From Bartonella callosciuri (lineage in GTDB: Bacteria; Pseudomonadota; Alphaproteobacteria; Rhizobiales; Rhizobiaceae): 64,000 nucleotides of DNA. Positions within the stretch are counted from its first letter, which is position 1, and each line of letters opens with the position of its first letter. Below, piece by piece: positions 10,379-20,491 of this stretch. The stretch spans positions 41,027-105,026 of the forward strand of contig NZ_JACHIM010000004.1 of NCBI RefSeq assembly GCF_014203215.1, read 5' to 3'. A program made the position numbers and the translations under genes. The notes under the pieces were generated by a model. That model saw only the letters and a program-made list of their open reading frames with translations, did not search any database and was not told the origin of the DNA.

Positions 10379-13300
10379 CTAAAACTGATAGCGTACTCCA
10401 CCAGAAAAACTGGCTCCAGAAAAACCAACCTTATTGAGCTTATGTTGATAGACAATATCGCCATGAAGAGAAAACTTTGGCAACAGTTTAGCATTAAAGC
10501 CTAACCCAGCTTCTAAGGCAGAGCCAAAAGCACCCAACTGAAACGCATCTTTAAAGTGTACAGATTGTTTTCCTCCAAAACCATGGACAAGATAAAGCTT
10601 ACCATAAAAAGCAACAGCATTTACCCCTTCAGATCCAGCAGGATTCTTTGTCAAACGCCCACCAACACGTGCAACCCACTGATCAAGTTTACCCATTTCA
10701 ATATCAAATTTGTCAATATCACTAGCTTTATCAAACTGGAGATATTGATAAACAACCTGAACCTGCGGATCGAGGACAAAACCCTCATACCCCATTGCAA
10801 ATGTCTGACCACCAGCCAAGGAAACACTTAGAGGATTACCCTTCAATGTCGCTGTCTTGCCCCGTGCAAGGGTAAGAACATCGCCTTTCAACAAACCGTA
10901 GGAGAAAAGACCATCTACATAAAAGCCCAGCTCATGCTGCACGCTACCATAGGCTGTAGCAGTCCATTTATCAAATGCACTTTTCAGGCTTTGTTCAACC
11001 TCTAAAGGCTGCAAAGAAAGCTTTCCATAAGACCCCATAACACCAAAGGACATTGCAATGTCAGCATTCTCAATTGTTTGCAGCAAAACACCTGCCTCTA
11101 CACCCTTATAATCAAGTTCGCCCCCGTAACCATATTCAAGCGCAGATAAATCTGAATCATAACGGTAACTTCCACCATAGCCACGCAAATATAAAGCAGG
11201 GTTTTCACGAACTTCTAACATTCCACTAGAAGTGCTTCTCTGTATTTCCAACTGCTTGCTTTGATTATTGATATCCATTAACCCAGCATGGAATAGGGTA
11301 TTGGGCAAAATGAGATAAGTTGGAACTTGCGGAACGACAGACCTTACAACTCGTTCATCAGGAACAATATTGGCAGAAAAACCACCAGATTTAACATACT
11401 GATTTTCTAGACGGAAATTCCAAAACTTTCCACCATCCTTCATAAATTTCTGATTGATATGCTCCTGTTTCGAAGTCATTTCTGGACTATAAGAACGAAG
11501 AGTATATTTATAAGGCGAATTCTGCAGTGCAACATAATTACCATTCAGTCGGAAAGAATCCCGCTCTGCTTTTCCATAAACTTGAATAATTGAGACACTA
11601 TGAGCATCCCGAGCATTATTCTTATTTTCTTCAGCACTTCCTGAAACGGCATTCACATGCACTATAGTTTTTCCAGAAACATCACCATGAATTAAAAGCC
11701 TATCGGTCACTTGAGAATCACTCGGATCATGCGGATTCAAACGTGCATTGAGATGAATTGAAGCAAAGCCTCTCGCCTCATAAACCCTACCTTTCCCGCT
11801 TCCAATATGAAGAGTTTGATACCCAGATCCCTCAGATACAAACTCAATCATACTATCCACAAGACTTACAGAGGAAACACACGAATCCATGCACGTCGCC
11901 TCTAGAGAACTCGAATTCTTATGCACACTTCTTTTCAGAATCCAACCTGATCCATTCAAAAAATCTAATTTAGCATAAGAACTTTTGTCAACGCGTGCAC
12001 CACCTACAATCATAGAGCTATCAACCGAAACCGATATATTAGAATTATTCTCAGCGCTCAACAGCGTATCACCAGAAAGAGTTGTGTTACTTTCTAGAGA
12101 AACGCGACCATGAGAATTATTACCATAAATAGCGACACTCTCTGGAACTTCGAAAGCAGTTCTTTTCAATGAAACCGCTCCCATTATGCCTATAGGTGTT
12201 TTCTCCTGTGGAAGCACAGCATGTCGTTTAACAACCGTTCCCTTTTCAACAGAAGTTCCTACTCCAAGATGATTTACTGAAGATCCTGAAATTACTTCTT
12301 GATTCGGATTTTGTGTATCACCTTCTTGCCGTACTACTCTATCAAAATATATACCATAAGATCTATCACCTTCCACTAGAATCTTAGAAAACTCTATATT
12401 AGCACGATTCATAGAAGAGCGAACGTCGTCAGAGGACCTCTTCCTCCTGGAAGCACCCGTCCCAACGGCACCATCATCATCTCCCCTAACCCACACAGCA
12501 TTGGCATCAGTAACAACATTCCCATTAGTAAAATCAACAGAGCTATTATCACTCAACAGAAAAGCCGCCCGCCCAGATACCTCTTCAGTGTTCGATCCTG
12601 TTTGTTCTTTTTTCACAATAATGTCAACTTTGTCTAGTTTAATATACCCCTGCAATTCAGACCTGACTGCTGCTCCATTTGTAAGAGTAATCGATCCAGA
12701 GTTCATTGCTATCTGACCACCGTTACTAACCAGACCAGCTACAGCCGAAGATCCACTCACACTAATTTTCGTATCACCTAAATCAACAGAGGATCCACGC
12801 CCCACCAGAACCCCCGCATAATGAGCATTAATCGTCCCATCGGTCATTTTGACCTTTCCACCCCTTTGAGCTTCGAGCCCGATTAGGGTAGACTGAACAG
12901 TTGATTGCTTGCTTAAAACAATCTCTGCATTTTCTTCTGCAAGCACAGCACTTACAGGCTTCTGATTAAGACCAACACCATCAGAAGAAACTTTACCAAT
13001 GATAGCCGTACCCTCTACATTAATAAGTGTATTGGGTTTATTTGCCCGTATAGAATACTGATTGCTACCATCTGCATTGAGTGTACTACCTTTTATAGTG
13101 TGGGATTTACCATCACTGCATGAATAAGGAGTAGACGATCCTATCGTACCATTTTTATTCGTATCATCACAGTTAGAAGAAACAGCTCGTCCATCAACAG
13201 ATGAAACAGAAGATTCCATGGATTCAGTGGATGCAGCAGAGAGAACACGTTCTATAATTGCAACTCCCTTAGATACAGTAGGAGAAGCAGAAGGGGCAAG

Positions 13301-16300
13301 GGAGGAAACAGTGGATGCTACAGTTCCAGATGTTCCAGAGCGTACAGGCGTAGTAAGGAGAACACGTCCTCTAGGTTCAGAAACTTCAGATTCACCAGAA
13401 ACATTAGAAGATGTAGCAGATTCTCCACCTGTAGACTGAGATGTAGCAGGAACAGTAGGAGATTCTGTAGAATCTCTATTAGGAGAAATAGCAACTAAAG
13501 GAGCATCATCTGTTTCAGATCTTCCAAGTGTAGATGAAGGATTACCAGGTTCATAAAAACCAACAAGTACAGGGATATCCTCTGAATACGGTACAACAGT
13601 CCCATCAATCAATGTTAATGTCCGACCATCTCCATTCTCAGATAGAGTCGGAAAAGAATCTAATTCCTCAAAACTTTCATAATCATCTTCTTCATAATCA
13701 TTATCATAATAAACATCATATAAATCTTCAGATGATTCAGATCTTGCAAATGAATCACCTCGAGGAGGAGTTACAGGAGTAGAACCCTCAGAAGAATTAG
13801 GAACAGGAAGAATTATGGATTCAGCATTTACTTCACCTTCACCAAGATCAACACTATTTTCAACACTGGGAACAATTAAAACACGCTGACGTCTAGGATA
13901 AGGATAAGTAACTTGAAAATCAGTGGCAGCAGTGTATGCAGAAGAAACAGAAGGTACAACATATTGGTTTTCTATACGAAAATCCCAAACCTCAGTACTA
14001 TCTTTAACAAGGTCCTTATCAAAATACTGCATTCTTGGAGGAATAGTTGGACCATAAGCACGAAGAACATACTTATAAGGCAACCCTTCTCGTGTAATAT
14101 AATCAGTTTTCAGCTTAAAAGAATCTTTTTCTGCTTTTCCAAAAACCTGAATAAGAGAAACACTGTAAGGCATATTTTCAGCTTGTGATACAGTTAACGT
14201 ACCATCTGAAGTATCTTCCACATACACCGTCGTTTTTCCAGAAACATCACCGTGAATTAAAAGCCTATCAGATATTTGACTGCTACGATTTTCATCTTCA
14301 GGCATTAAATGCACATTAAAGTAAATAGCAGAGTCTTGAGAAGCAGTGTAAACTGTACCCTTTCCATTTCCAATGCGAAGCGTTTGATATTGACCAGAAG
14401 TTCCATTTCTTAAAGGAGAAAAGAATCTAATGTTACTATCTTCAAGACTGATCAATGAAATACATGAATCTGTACAATCCCCCCTTTCCCGATTTTCATC
14501 TTTGCTTTTTATTACATGCCACTCTGATCCATGGGATAAAAAAAGCCTTGCGTTAGAACTTTTGTCAATGCGAGCAGCACCTGCGATTCTAGAGTCATGA
14601 ACAAAAATCGAAAAATCAGAAGAAGATTTAGCTTCCAATAATACGTCACTAGAGAGAGCTGAATCCTCTCCTAAAACAATAGAAGCAACCGCACTATCAC
14701 CATAAATGGCCACACCACTCGGAACCTTGAGAGAAGCTTTTTTCAAAACAGCTATATGCCTCCCAACTGCATCTCTATCAACTTGCAAAGATGTTTTACC
14801 TAAAGAATCCGATTGTTCTCCTAATTCTTCTAAACCTCTATCTTCCCCATTAAAATAGAAGCCATAAGCCCCCTCTCCCTCTACTTTAATCTTTGAAGAT
14901 GTAAGACTAATGCTAACTTTTGCGTATGTGTCAGCCAAAATGCCATCAACAACTTCCCCAAGACTATTAGAGACTCCAATTTTCCTAAAACTATCAGAGG
15001 CTCCATCAAAGCTATCAGAATAAATATCGATGATATTCAAAATACCTTGATCAACAACGGGGCTACCCTCAACCCAAAAGACAACGGCATTGGAACCTTC
15101 AAATTCTTCATCACTAAGGGAAATAGTACCTCCTTGCAACAAGAAAAGAATACTAGCATCTTCTTCTATTGCTAAAATCTCTTCAGCGTTTCTAGTTACC
15201 CTTTCTTCTCTTTCTTTTGCAGCAATGTTAATTTTAACACCTTTTAGTGCAACAAACCCATCTTTTTCCGCTATAATCCCTACCCCACCTACTGGAAAGG
15301 TAATTGATCCGGATTGCATTAATATAACAGAATCGCCAAAACTTCTCAGACCATTTACATTGAAAGGTATGCTCTCACTAGTCCTTTCCACATTAATGTT
15401 CACCCCTTCTAACAAAACAGCTGATCCGGAATCAGCCGTAGCACCTATATAAGATTTTGTTATGCTTCCCCCCTCCATCAAAATGGTCCCGTTGTCTTGG
15501 GCATCAAGCCCAGTAATGAAATCCTGAATATTTGAATTTTTCAAAGCAACCCGTGCGTCTACTGCCGAAAATATAGCACTTCCGAAACTTATGGCATCAA
15601 ATTCATCAAAATCCCCATCTTCACTATAATCCTCACTATCAACTTGCAGACCTTTAAGATCCTCAACAGAAGGACTTAAACCAATAATATTCATCCCCTC
15701 CATTTCAATAACTGTCTCTTTAGCTATAATAGGATTTAATTTAGAAATATCCGTCTGATTAGAAATATCCGTCTGAAGCCCTCCTCCAGGCACCGGAACA
15801 TTTCCAATAGTATAGCTACCACCTTGCGTAGCTACAGTGTCAGCAGTAGAATGCCCCCCAGCCACTTGGCCATTCGTTATGACCTCAATACCCTTCATGA
15901 GATTTCCCATTGCATACACAGCGTTCTGGCCAAATTGTTTTATACGAATGCTGCCATTTTTTACTTCATGTCTTTCACCATCTTCACATGAAATCGGCTC
16001 ATGATCTCCCGTAATTCCACTACCTCCCTCAATATTACACTGATTAGAAAACACTAATCCACCAGATAATGAAAAAGGATTAGAAACAATATCCATAGAG
16101 GGATTATCCTGCGAAGGAACGCCCACGACCTTCTCTGCTTGAGGAAGACTCTCACCCCTTTCTTCTGTTTCATCCCCTCTTTCTCCTGATTCTTTAGGAG
16201 AACTGGATCCAAAGTTCAATATGCTTGGTATTCTGATTGAAGGCAAGCTGGGAAGGAAGCTTATCCACGCCACAGAAGGATCCACACTTTGTAAAAAGAA

Positions 16301-16357
16301 GAGAGCACTCGTTGTCAACGCACACAAACGTGTACGATTTTTAAATACATTGATCAT
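10379..16357 (-). CDS. Giant autotransporter with two tandem passenger modules
   Basis: At 1992 residues this is about twice the size of its paralogues. The order is: signal peptide (about 1-31); first passenger module with a Cys pair near residue 105 and its own full set of family blocks ending in WDFRIENQYVVP near residue 796; then a linker of about 250 residues rich in Ser, Thr, Pro and acid. The linker includes a Tyr/Asp/Glu patch near 870-895. A complete second passenger module follows, with a new Cys pair near 1060-1080 and a second FRLENQY block near 1654. One barrel runs from about 1680 to the terminal VRYQF. Only one barrel and one signal peptide are present, so both modules should be exported as one chain. 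This looks like an in-frame module duplication or fusion of neighbouring genes. Function is unknown. Confidence 0.92.
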   Translation of the reverse strand: MINVFKNRTRLCALTTSALFFLQSVDPSVAWISFLPSLPSIRIPSILNFGSSSPKESGERGDETEERGESLPQAEKVVGVPSQDNPSMDIVSNPFSLSGGLVFSNQCNIEGGSGITGDHEPISCEDGERHEVKNGSIRIKQFGQNAVYAMGNLMKGIEVITNGQVAGGHSTADTVATQGGSYTIGNVPVPGGGLQTDISNQTDISKLNPIIAKETVIEMEGMNIIGLSPSVEDLKGLQVDSEDYSEDGDFDEFDAISFGSAIFSAVDARVALKNSNIQDFITGLDAQDNGTILMEGGSITKSYIGATADSGSAVLLEGVNINVERTSESIPFNVNGLRSFGDSVILMQSGSITFPVGGVGIIAEKDGFVALKGVKINIAAKEREERVTRNAEEILAIEEDASILFLLQGGTISLSDEEFEGSNAVVFWVEGSPVVDQGILNIIDIYSDSFDGASDSFRKIGVSNSLGEVVDGILADTYAKVSISLTSSKIKVEGEGAYGFYFNGEDRGLEELGEQSDSLGKTSLQVDRDAVGRHIAVLKKASLKVPSGVAIYGDSAVASIVLGEDSALSSDVLLEAKSSSDFSIFVHDSRIAGAARIDKSSNARLFLSHGSEWHVIKSKDENRERGDCTDSCISLISLEDSNIRFFSPLRNGTSGQYQTLRIGNGKGTVYTASQDSAIYFNVHLMPEDENRSSQISDRLLIHGDVSGKTTVYVEDTSDGTLTVSQAENMPYSVSLIQVFGKAEKDSFKLKTDYITREGLPYKYVLRAYGPTIPPRMQYFDKDLVKDSTEVWDFRIENQYVVPSVSSAYTAATDFQVTYPYPRRQRVLIVPSVENSVDLGEGEVNAESIILPVPNSSEGSTPVTPPRGDSFARSESSEDLYDVYYDNDYEEDDYESFEELDSFPTLSENGDGRTLTLIDGTVVPYSEDIPVLVGFYEPGNPSSTLGRSETDDAPLVAISPNRDSTESPTVPATSQSTGGESATSSNVSGESEVSEPRGRVLLTTPVRSGTSGTVASTVSSLAPSASPTVSKGVAIIERVLSAASTESMESSVSSVDGRAVSSNCDDTNKNGTIGSSTPYSCSDGKSHTIKGSTLNADGSNQYSIRANKPNTLINVEGTAIIGKVSSDGVGLNQKPVSAVLAEENAEIVLSKQSTVQSTLIGLEAQRGGKVKMTDGTINAHYAGVLVGRGSSVDLGDTKISVSGSSAVAGLVSNGGQIAMNSGSITLTNGAAVRSELQGYIKLDKVDIIVKKEQTGSNTEEVSGRAAFLLSDNSSVDFTNGNVVTDANAVWVRGDDDGAVGTGASRRKRSSDDVRSSMNRANIEFSKILVEGDRSYGIYFDRVVRQEGDTQNPNQEVISGSSVNHLGVGTSVEKGTVVKRHAVLPQEKTPIGIMGAVSLKRTAFEVPESVAIYGNNSHGRVSLESNTTLSGDTLLSAENNSNISVSVDSSMIVGGARVDKSSYAKLDFLNGSGWILKRSVHKNSSSLEATCMDSCVSSVSLVDSMIEFVSEGSGYQTLHIGSGKGRVYEARGFASIHLNARLNPHDPSDSQVTDRLLIHGDVSGKTIVHVNAVSGSAEENKNNARDAHSVSIIQVYGKAERDSFRLNGNYVALQNSPYKYTLRSYSPEMTSKQEHINQKFMKDGGKFWNFRLENQYVKSGGFSANIVPDERVVRSVVPQVPTYLILPNTLFHAGLMDINNQSKQLEIQRSTSSGMLEVRENPALYLRGYGGSYRYDSDLSALEYGYGGELDYKGVEAGVLLQTIENADIAMSFGVMGSYGKLSLQPLEVEQSLKSAFDKWTATAYGSVQHELGFYVDGLFSYGLLKGDVLTLARGKTATLKGNPLSVSLAGGQTFAMGYEGFVLDPQVQVVYQYLQFDKASDIDKFDIEMGKLDQWVARVGGRLTKNPAGSEGVNAVAFYGKLYLVHGFGGKQSVHFKDAFQLGAFGSALEAGLGFNAKLLPKFSLHGDIVYQHKLNKVGFSGASFSGGVRYQF

Positions 16358-16553
16358 ATGTCAAACTTTCTAAATTTATCTTGCAAAAGCACTAGAATTA
16401 AGTGAAAATGAGGTAAGTGTGCGCATATAACATACGTTAGTCTATTTTACAACATAGTGTTCCTTACTAAAGTATCATTTTGCACATAAAAATGCCTAAG
16501 TTAAGTTTTTTTAAGTAGGTAAATTCTTTTATATTTAGAGAAAGGATGAAATA
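16358..16553. promoter_or_regulatory. Divergent intergenic region, autotransporter / siderophore importer
   Basis: These 196 AT-rich bases separate the divergent start codons and must hold both promoters. An iron-responsive operator would be expected for the importer, but I could not point to a convincing one by eye. Confidence 0.4.
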
Positions 16554-17501
16554 ATGATAACAAAATATCTAAAATGGGTAGCTTCCATCTTGATGGTTGC
16601 AATCAGCTTTGCAACATTTTCATGGGCAGATGTGTCTGTTAATACAGATAATACAAACATAACGATTCATCACGCTTCAGGAACCACTTCTGTTCCCGCC
16701 TCTCCTCAAAAGGTTGTTGTGTTTGATCTTGCCTCGCTGGATAATATGAATCGCCTCGGTATCAAAGCAGTTGCCGGTGTTCCTGAAGGGAAAAAACCGA
16801 CGTATTTGCAACAATTTGATGATGCACAATATGAAAAAATTGGTACCCTTTTTGAACCTGATTATGAAAAAATTGCCGCTCTTCAACCTGATTTAATTAT
16901 TATATCATCTCGAACTCAAGCTAAATATAAAGATTTATCCAAAATAGCTCCAACAATTGATCTAACAGTAGGAAATGAAAACTCTCTTGCAGATATTGAA
17001 CGGAATGTGTCTATTCTTGGAAAAGTTTTTGATAAAGAAAAGGAAGCAGAAGAGGAAATTGCAAAACTCAATGAAAGTTTAGCAAAAGTCCGTGAGAACA
17101 CCAAAGGAAAAGGCATGGGGCTTGTGCTCATGACCTCTGGCGGAAAGATCAGTGCTTTTGGTCCAAAATCGCGTTTTGATATTCTTCATTCCTCATTTGG
17201 AATCGCCCCTGCAACTGATAAACTTACTGTGGAAAAACATGGGCAACTTATTTCCCCTGAATTTATTCTTGAAACCAATCCTGACTGGCTCTTGGTTATT
17301 GACCGGGATGCAGCAATTGGACGGGAAGGACAATCTGCAGAACAACTGCTTAATAATGAACTTGTTCAACGCACAACAGCTGGCAAAAAAAATCAAATTG
17401 TTTATTTGGACTCTTGGAGTTGGTACCTTGCGAGTGGTGGTCTAACTGGACTTAGCGAAGCAGTACAACAAATCAATGAAGCCTTTACAAAAAGTGAATA
17501 A
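16554..17501 (+). CDS. Siderophore ABC transporter, periplasmic binding protein
   Basis: This 315-residue protein has a Sec signal peptide of about 25 residues (ending near FSWA) and no lipobox. The body matches the class III periplasmic binding fold of the CeuE/FatB/YclQ group: KVVVFDLASLDNMNRLGI, then an LQPDLIIISSRTQ segment and a C-terminal WYLASGGLTGL segment. It should capture a ferric siderophore in the periplasm and hand it to the permeases encoded just downstream. It is the first gene of a four-gene set, separated from the first permease gene by 93 bases that contain a strong terminator. The family call is firm; the substrate (catecholate or other) is inference. The ATG follows an AAAGGATG ribosome site. 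Confidence 0.9.
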   Translation: MITKYLKWVASILMVAISFATFSWADVSVNTDNTNITIHHASGTTSVPASPQKVVVFDLASLDNMNRLGIKAVAGVPEGKKPTYLQQFDDAQYEKIGTLFEPDYEKIAALQPDLIIISSRTQAKYKDLSKIAPTIDLTVGNENSLADIERNVSILGKVFDKEKEAEEEIAKLNESLAKVRENTKGKGMGLVLMTSGGKISAFGPKSRFDILHSSFGIAPATDKLTVEKHGQLISPEFILETNPDWLLVIDRDAAIGREGQSAEQLLNNELVQRTTAGKKNQIVYLDSWSWYLASGGLTGLSEAVQQINEAFTKSE

Positions 17502-17542
17502 GCATACAAATAACTTGCTTGCTATAGAAATAAAATTTAAGA

Positions 17543-17576
17543 GCAAAGACTGTTTATAAGCAGTCTTTGCTTTTTT
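17543..17576 (+). terminator. Intra-operon terminator after the binding-protein gene
   Basis: Perfect 10-bp arms GCAAAGACTG (17543-17552) and CAGTCTTTGC (17561-17570) flank an 8-base loop and are followed by six T. Lying between the binding protein and permease genes, it would lower expression of the membrane components relative to the binding protein. Confidence 0.88.
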
Positions 17577-17594
17577 ATTAGAAGATGATTTAAC

Positions 17595-18551
17595 GTGAAA
17601 AATTACTGGATAGCCATAATAATTCTTGCTCTTCTATCTCTTCTCAGCATTTTTGTTGGTTATTCTGATGTAACACCTTCTGATCTATTATCAGGTAATC
17701 CACATGCGTGGCTTATTTTCTGGCAAACACGTCTTCCCCGTACAATTGCAACACTTTTGGTAGGTGCAGCATTAGCACTCTCAGGTATGATTATGCAACT
17801 GCTTGCACGCAATCGTTTTGTCGAGCCATCAACTGTTGGAACCGTTGAATCGGCTTCCCTTGGCATTCTTTTTATCATGATTTTCTTCCCCAATATTCCT
17901 GTTTTAGGAAAAATGATCGTTGCTACAATTTTTGCCATGACTGGCACGCTACTTTTTATATTTTTATTGCACCGAGTTCGTCTAAAATCTGCCTTCATTG
18001 TACCACTTATAGGAATTATGCTAGGCTACGTTATTGGATCCTTAACCAACGCCATTGCAGATCATGAAATGTTGCTTCCCTCTCTTCAAGCCTATTTATT
18101 TGGCAGTTTTGCGATGATTCTTGAGGGAAAATATGAACTTTTATGGCTCTCTCTTCCCCTTTGCATATTGGCCTATTTCACCGCTGACCGCTTTACAGTA
18201 GCTGGTCTGGGCGAAGATTTAGCCAATAATCTTGGACTTAATTATCGTACCGTCATGCTCTTTGGTCTTTTTATTGTGGCGTCAATCACCGCCGTTGTTG
18301 TCTGTACAGTTGGCAGAGTCCCTTTTGTTGGACTCATTATTCCGAACCTTGTTTCAAACTTCATGGGCGATAATATGCGCTATACTACTCCTTGGGTAGC
18401 AATCAGTGGCGCCGGGCTGGTCTTGATCTGCGATCTTTTAGGGCGAATAATTCATTCCTCGCTTGAAATTCCCATCAGTACTATGATGGGGGTTATTGGT
18501 AGTTTTATTCTTATTATACTGCTTTTACGCTGGAGAAAGCGTCTTGGATAA
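17595..18551 (+). CDS. Siderophore ABC transporter permease 1 (FecCD family)
   Basis: This is a 318-residue polytopic membrane protein starting at GTG, with about nine hydrophobic segments. The conserved FecCD motif VPFVGLIIPNLVSNFMGDN lies near residues 240-258, and LPRTIATLLVGAALALSGM near residues 45-63 is typical of the family. It pairs with the next gene product to form the inner-membrane channel for ferric siderophores (FatD/CeuB/YclN type). Its 3' end overlaps the next gene by 8 bases, so translation is probably coupled. Confidence 0.9.
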   Translation: MKNYWIAIIILALLSLLSIFVGYSDVTPSDLLSGNPHAWLIFWQTRLPRTIATLLVGAALALSGMIMQLLARNRFVEPSTVGTVESASLGILFIMIFFPNIPVLGKMIVATIFAMTGTLLFIFLLHRVRLKSAFIVPLIGIMLGYVIGSLTNAIADHEMLLPSLQAYLFGSFAMILEGKYELLWLSLPLCILAYFTADRFTVAGLGEDLANNLGLNYRTVMLFGLFIVASITAVVVCTVGRVPFVGLIIPNLVSNFMGDNMRYTTPWVAISGAGLVLICDLLGRIIHSSLEIPISTMMGVIGSFILIILLLRWRKRLG

Positions 18552-19494
18552 AAAGAAAGCGATAACACTTTTACTGACAACGCTTATTGTAATGGCATGC
18601 ACCGTAATCAGTCTTTACATGACATGGAACGTCAACATATATACGTGGACATTTCGTCTCACAAAACTTATTTCTCTTCTTCTTATTGCATACACAATTA
18701 CCATCTCTACTGTTTTATTTCAAACAATTGTTAACAATCGCCTTATTACGCCTTCTATTATAGGATTTGATCAGCTTTACATTTTAATCAAAACTATCAC
18801 AATGTATTTTTTAGGCTCTCTTTCTTTGCCCTTTTTGAATGAAGAAGGACAGTTAGCCCTTGAAGCTCTTATTCTCACTTTCTTTTCAATAAGCCTTTTT
18901 CGCTTTTTATTTTCGGGGAGTCTAAAAGGACTTCATTTGACGCTCTTAATTGGAATCATTTTGGGCGGCTTTTTTTTCAGTTTACGCATGTTCATGCAAT
19001 TGCAACTAAATCCAGATCAAATGATGAATTTAACGGATATCATGTTTGCAAATTTTAATAAATTCAATACATCATTAACAAGCTTTGCCACAATCATCGT
19101 CTTCATTGTGAGTGTGATTGGCTGGCGTTCACGTCATTTACTTGATATTCTTGCTCTGGGGCGCGAGAATGCGCTCAATCTTGGAGTCGATTATCACAAA
19201 AGTGCGACAGCTATTCTTATTTTTGTTTCTATTCTCGTATCAATTTCCACAGCTCTGGTAGGACCAGTCACCTTTTTAGGACTGTTAGTTGCCAATCTTG
19301 CTTATGAGCTTTCTCCTCAAGCAAAACATAGTGTTGTTGTGCCGATTGCAATATTATTGGCTATAATTTGTTTGGTCGGTGGACAGTTTATTTTAGAGCA
19401 AATTTTCAATATGGCAGGACGCTTAAGTTTTATCGTTGAATTTTGTGGCGGTATCGTTTTCTTAATGCTCCTGATGAAGGGAAAACTAAAATGA
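18544..19494 (+). CDS. Siderophore ABC transporter permease 2 (FecCD family)
   Basis: I choose the TTG at 18544 (316 residues) because GGAG at 18532-18535 sits 8 bases upstream and the start overlaps the previous stop. The frame stays open further up, but that would overlap permease 1 by more than 50 bases. The protein has about nine membrane segments and the family motif GPVTFLGLLVANLAYE near the C-terminal third. It is the partner of permease 1 (FatC/CeuC/YclO type). Its stop overlaps the ATG of the ATPase gene as ATGA. Confidence 0.88.
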   Translation: MDKKKAITLLLTTLIVMACTVISLYMTWNVNIYTWTFRLTKLISLLLIAYTITISTVLFQTIVNNRLITPSIIGFDQLYILIKTITMYFLGSLSLPFLNEEGQLALEALILTFFSISLFRFLFSGSLKGLHLTLLIGIILGGFFFSLRMFMQLQLNPDQMMNLTDIMFANFNKFNTSLTSFATIIVFIVSVIGWRSRHLLDILALGRENALNLGVDYHKSATAILIFVSILVSISTALVGPVTFLGLLVANLAYELSPQAKHSVVVPIAILLAIICLVGGQFILEQIFNMAGRLSFIVEFCGGIVFLMLLMKGKLK

Positions 19495-20249
19495 TTGAAA
19501 TCAATCATCTTTCCAAGGCTTATGGAGCTCGATTGATTATCGATAATTTATGCCTTCATCTCCCTAAAGGGGGGATTATTTCTCTCATCGGCCCCAATGG
19601 TTCCGGCAAATCAACACTTTTAATGCTGATAAGGCGTCTTTTACCGCGCCATAAAGGATCAATTCATATCGATGGCTTGGATATTGATAAAATGCCCCAT
19701 GATATTTTGGCTCAAAAACTCTCAATCCTGCGTCAAGATAATCCTTTGTCTTTTCGTTTAACTGTGTACGATTTAGTAAGTTTCGGACGCTATCCTTATT
19801 CAAAAGGCTGGTATAATAATAAAGATAAACAATTTATTGACAGTGCACTACGATATCTCAATTTACAAGATCTAAAAGACCGCTTTTTGGATGAACTTTC
19901 TGGCGGACAGCGTCAACGTGCTTTTATCGCAATGGTCATCTGTCAAGATACCGATTATCTCCTGTTAGATGAACCATTGAACAATCTGGATATGAGACAT
20001 GCCGTTTCCATGATGAAACAATTACGCCGTACAGCCGATGAACTAAAAAAAACGATTCTCATTGTTATGCATGACATTAATTTCGCATCATCTTATTCAG
20101 ATATGATTGTTGCACTCAAAAAGGGAAAAGCGGCTTATTGCGGAACACCTCAAGAAATCATGCAGCCAGAAATTCTTAAAGACATTTATGATATGGATAT
20201 TCAAATCAAAACAATCAACGGCGTGCCTATCGCCCTTTATTATCAATAA
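19491..20249 (+). CDS. Siderophore ABC transporter ATP-binding protein
   Basis: Starting at ATG 19491, which overlaps the preceding TGA, this 252-residue protein has all ABC ATPase motifs. These are Walker A GPNGSGKST near residues 34-42, the signature LSGGQRQRA near 136-144, Walker B YLLLDEPL, and the switch His in MHD. It should power siderophore import with the two permeases (FatE/CeuD/YclP type). It closes the operon. No clear terminator follows; instead there is a decayed region with a tRNA-like sequence. Confidence 0.92.
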   Translation: MIEINHLSKAYGARLIIDNLCLHLPKGGIISLIGPNGSGKSTLLMLIRRLLPRHKGSIHIDGLDIDKMPHDILAQKLSILRQDNPLSFRLTVYDLVSFGRYPYSKGWYNNKDKQFIDSALRYLNLQDLKDRFLDELSGGQRQRAFIAMVICQDTDYLLLDEPLNNLDMRHAVSMMKQLRRTADELKKTILIVMHDINFASSYSDMIVALKKGKAAYCGTPQEIMQPEILKDIYDMDIQIKTINGVPIALYYQ

Positions 20250-20338
20250 ATTTCTCTTACCTAATCAATAATCATAAAGATCCTTTTTGCGCTTTGCGTA
20301 CAGTGTAAAATCTGCTAAGAATGGCGGCATCTGTATGC

Positions 20339-20412
20339 TGTGGAATACTTTAATGGTGGAATAGCAGACTCTGACTCCGTCAATCTTGGTTCGAATCCAG
20401 GTTTCCCAGCCA
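20339..20412 (+). tRNA. tRNA-Gln(CUG)-like sequence, possibly decayed
   Basis: These 74 bases fold in tRNA order: acceptor TGTGGAA with TTTCCCA, discriminator G, and encoded CCA. TA sits at positions 8-9, GG is in the D-loop, an anticodon loop CTCTGAC gives CUG, and a standard T-arm is present (CTTGG-TTCGAAT-CCAGG). There are flaws: a T-C mismatch in the acceptor, an A-C mismatch and G-T wobble in the anticodon stem, and a weak D-stem. It is either a divergent working tRNA-Gln or a copy losing function. It lies just before a truncated autotransporter piece, which fits a recombination site. Confidence 0.6.
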
Positions 20413-20491
20413 GTATTTAATGAAATCAATAAGTTATATGAAAATTCAGAAATCCACGCTGATGTTTTATTAAGGCAAGACACATTATTCA

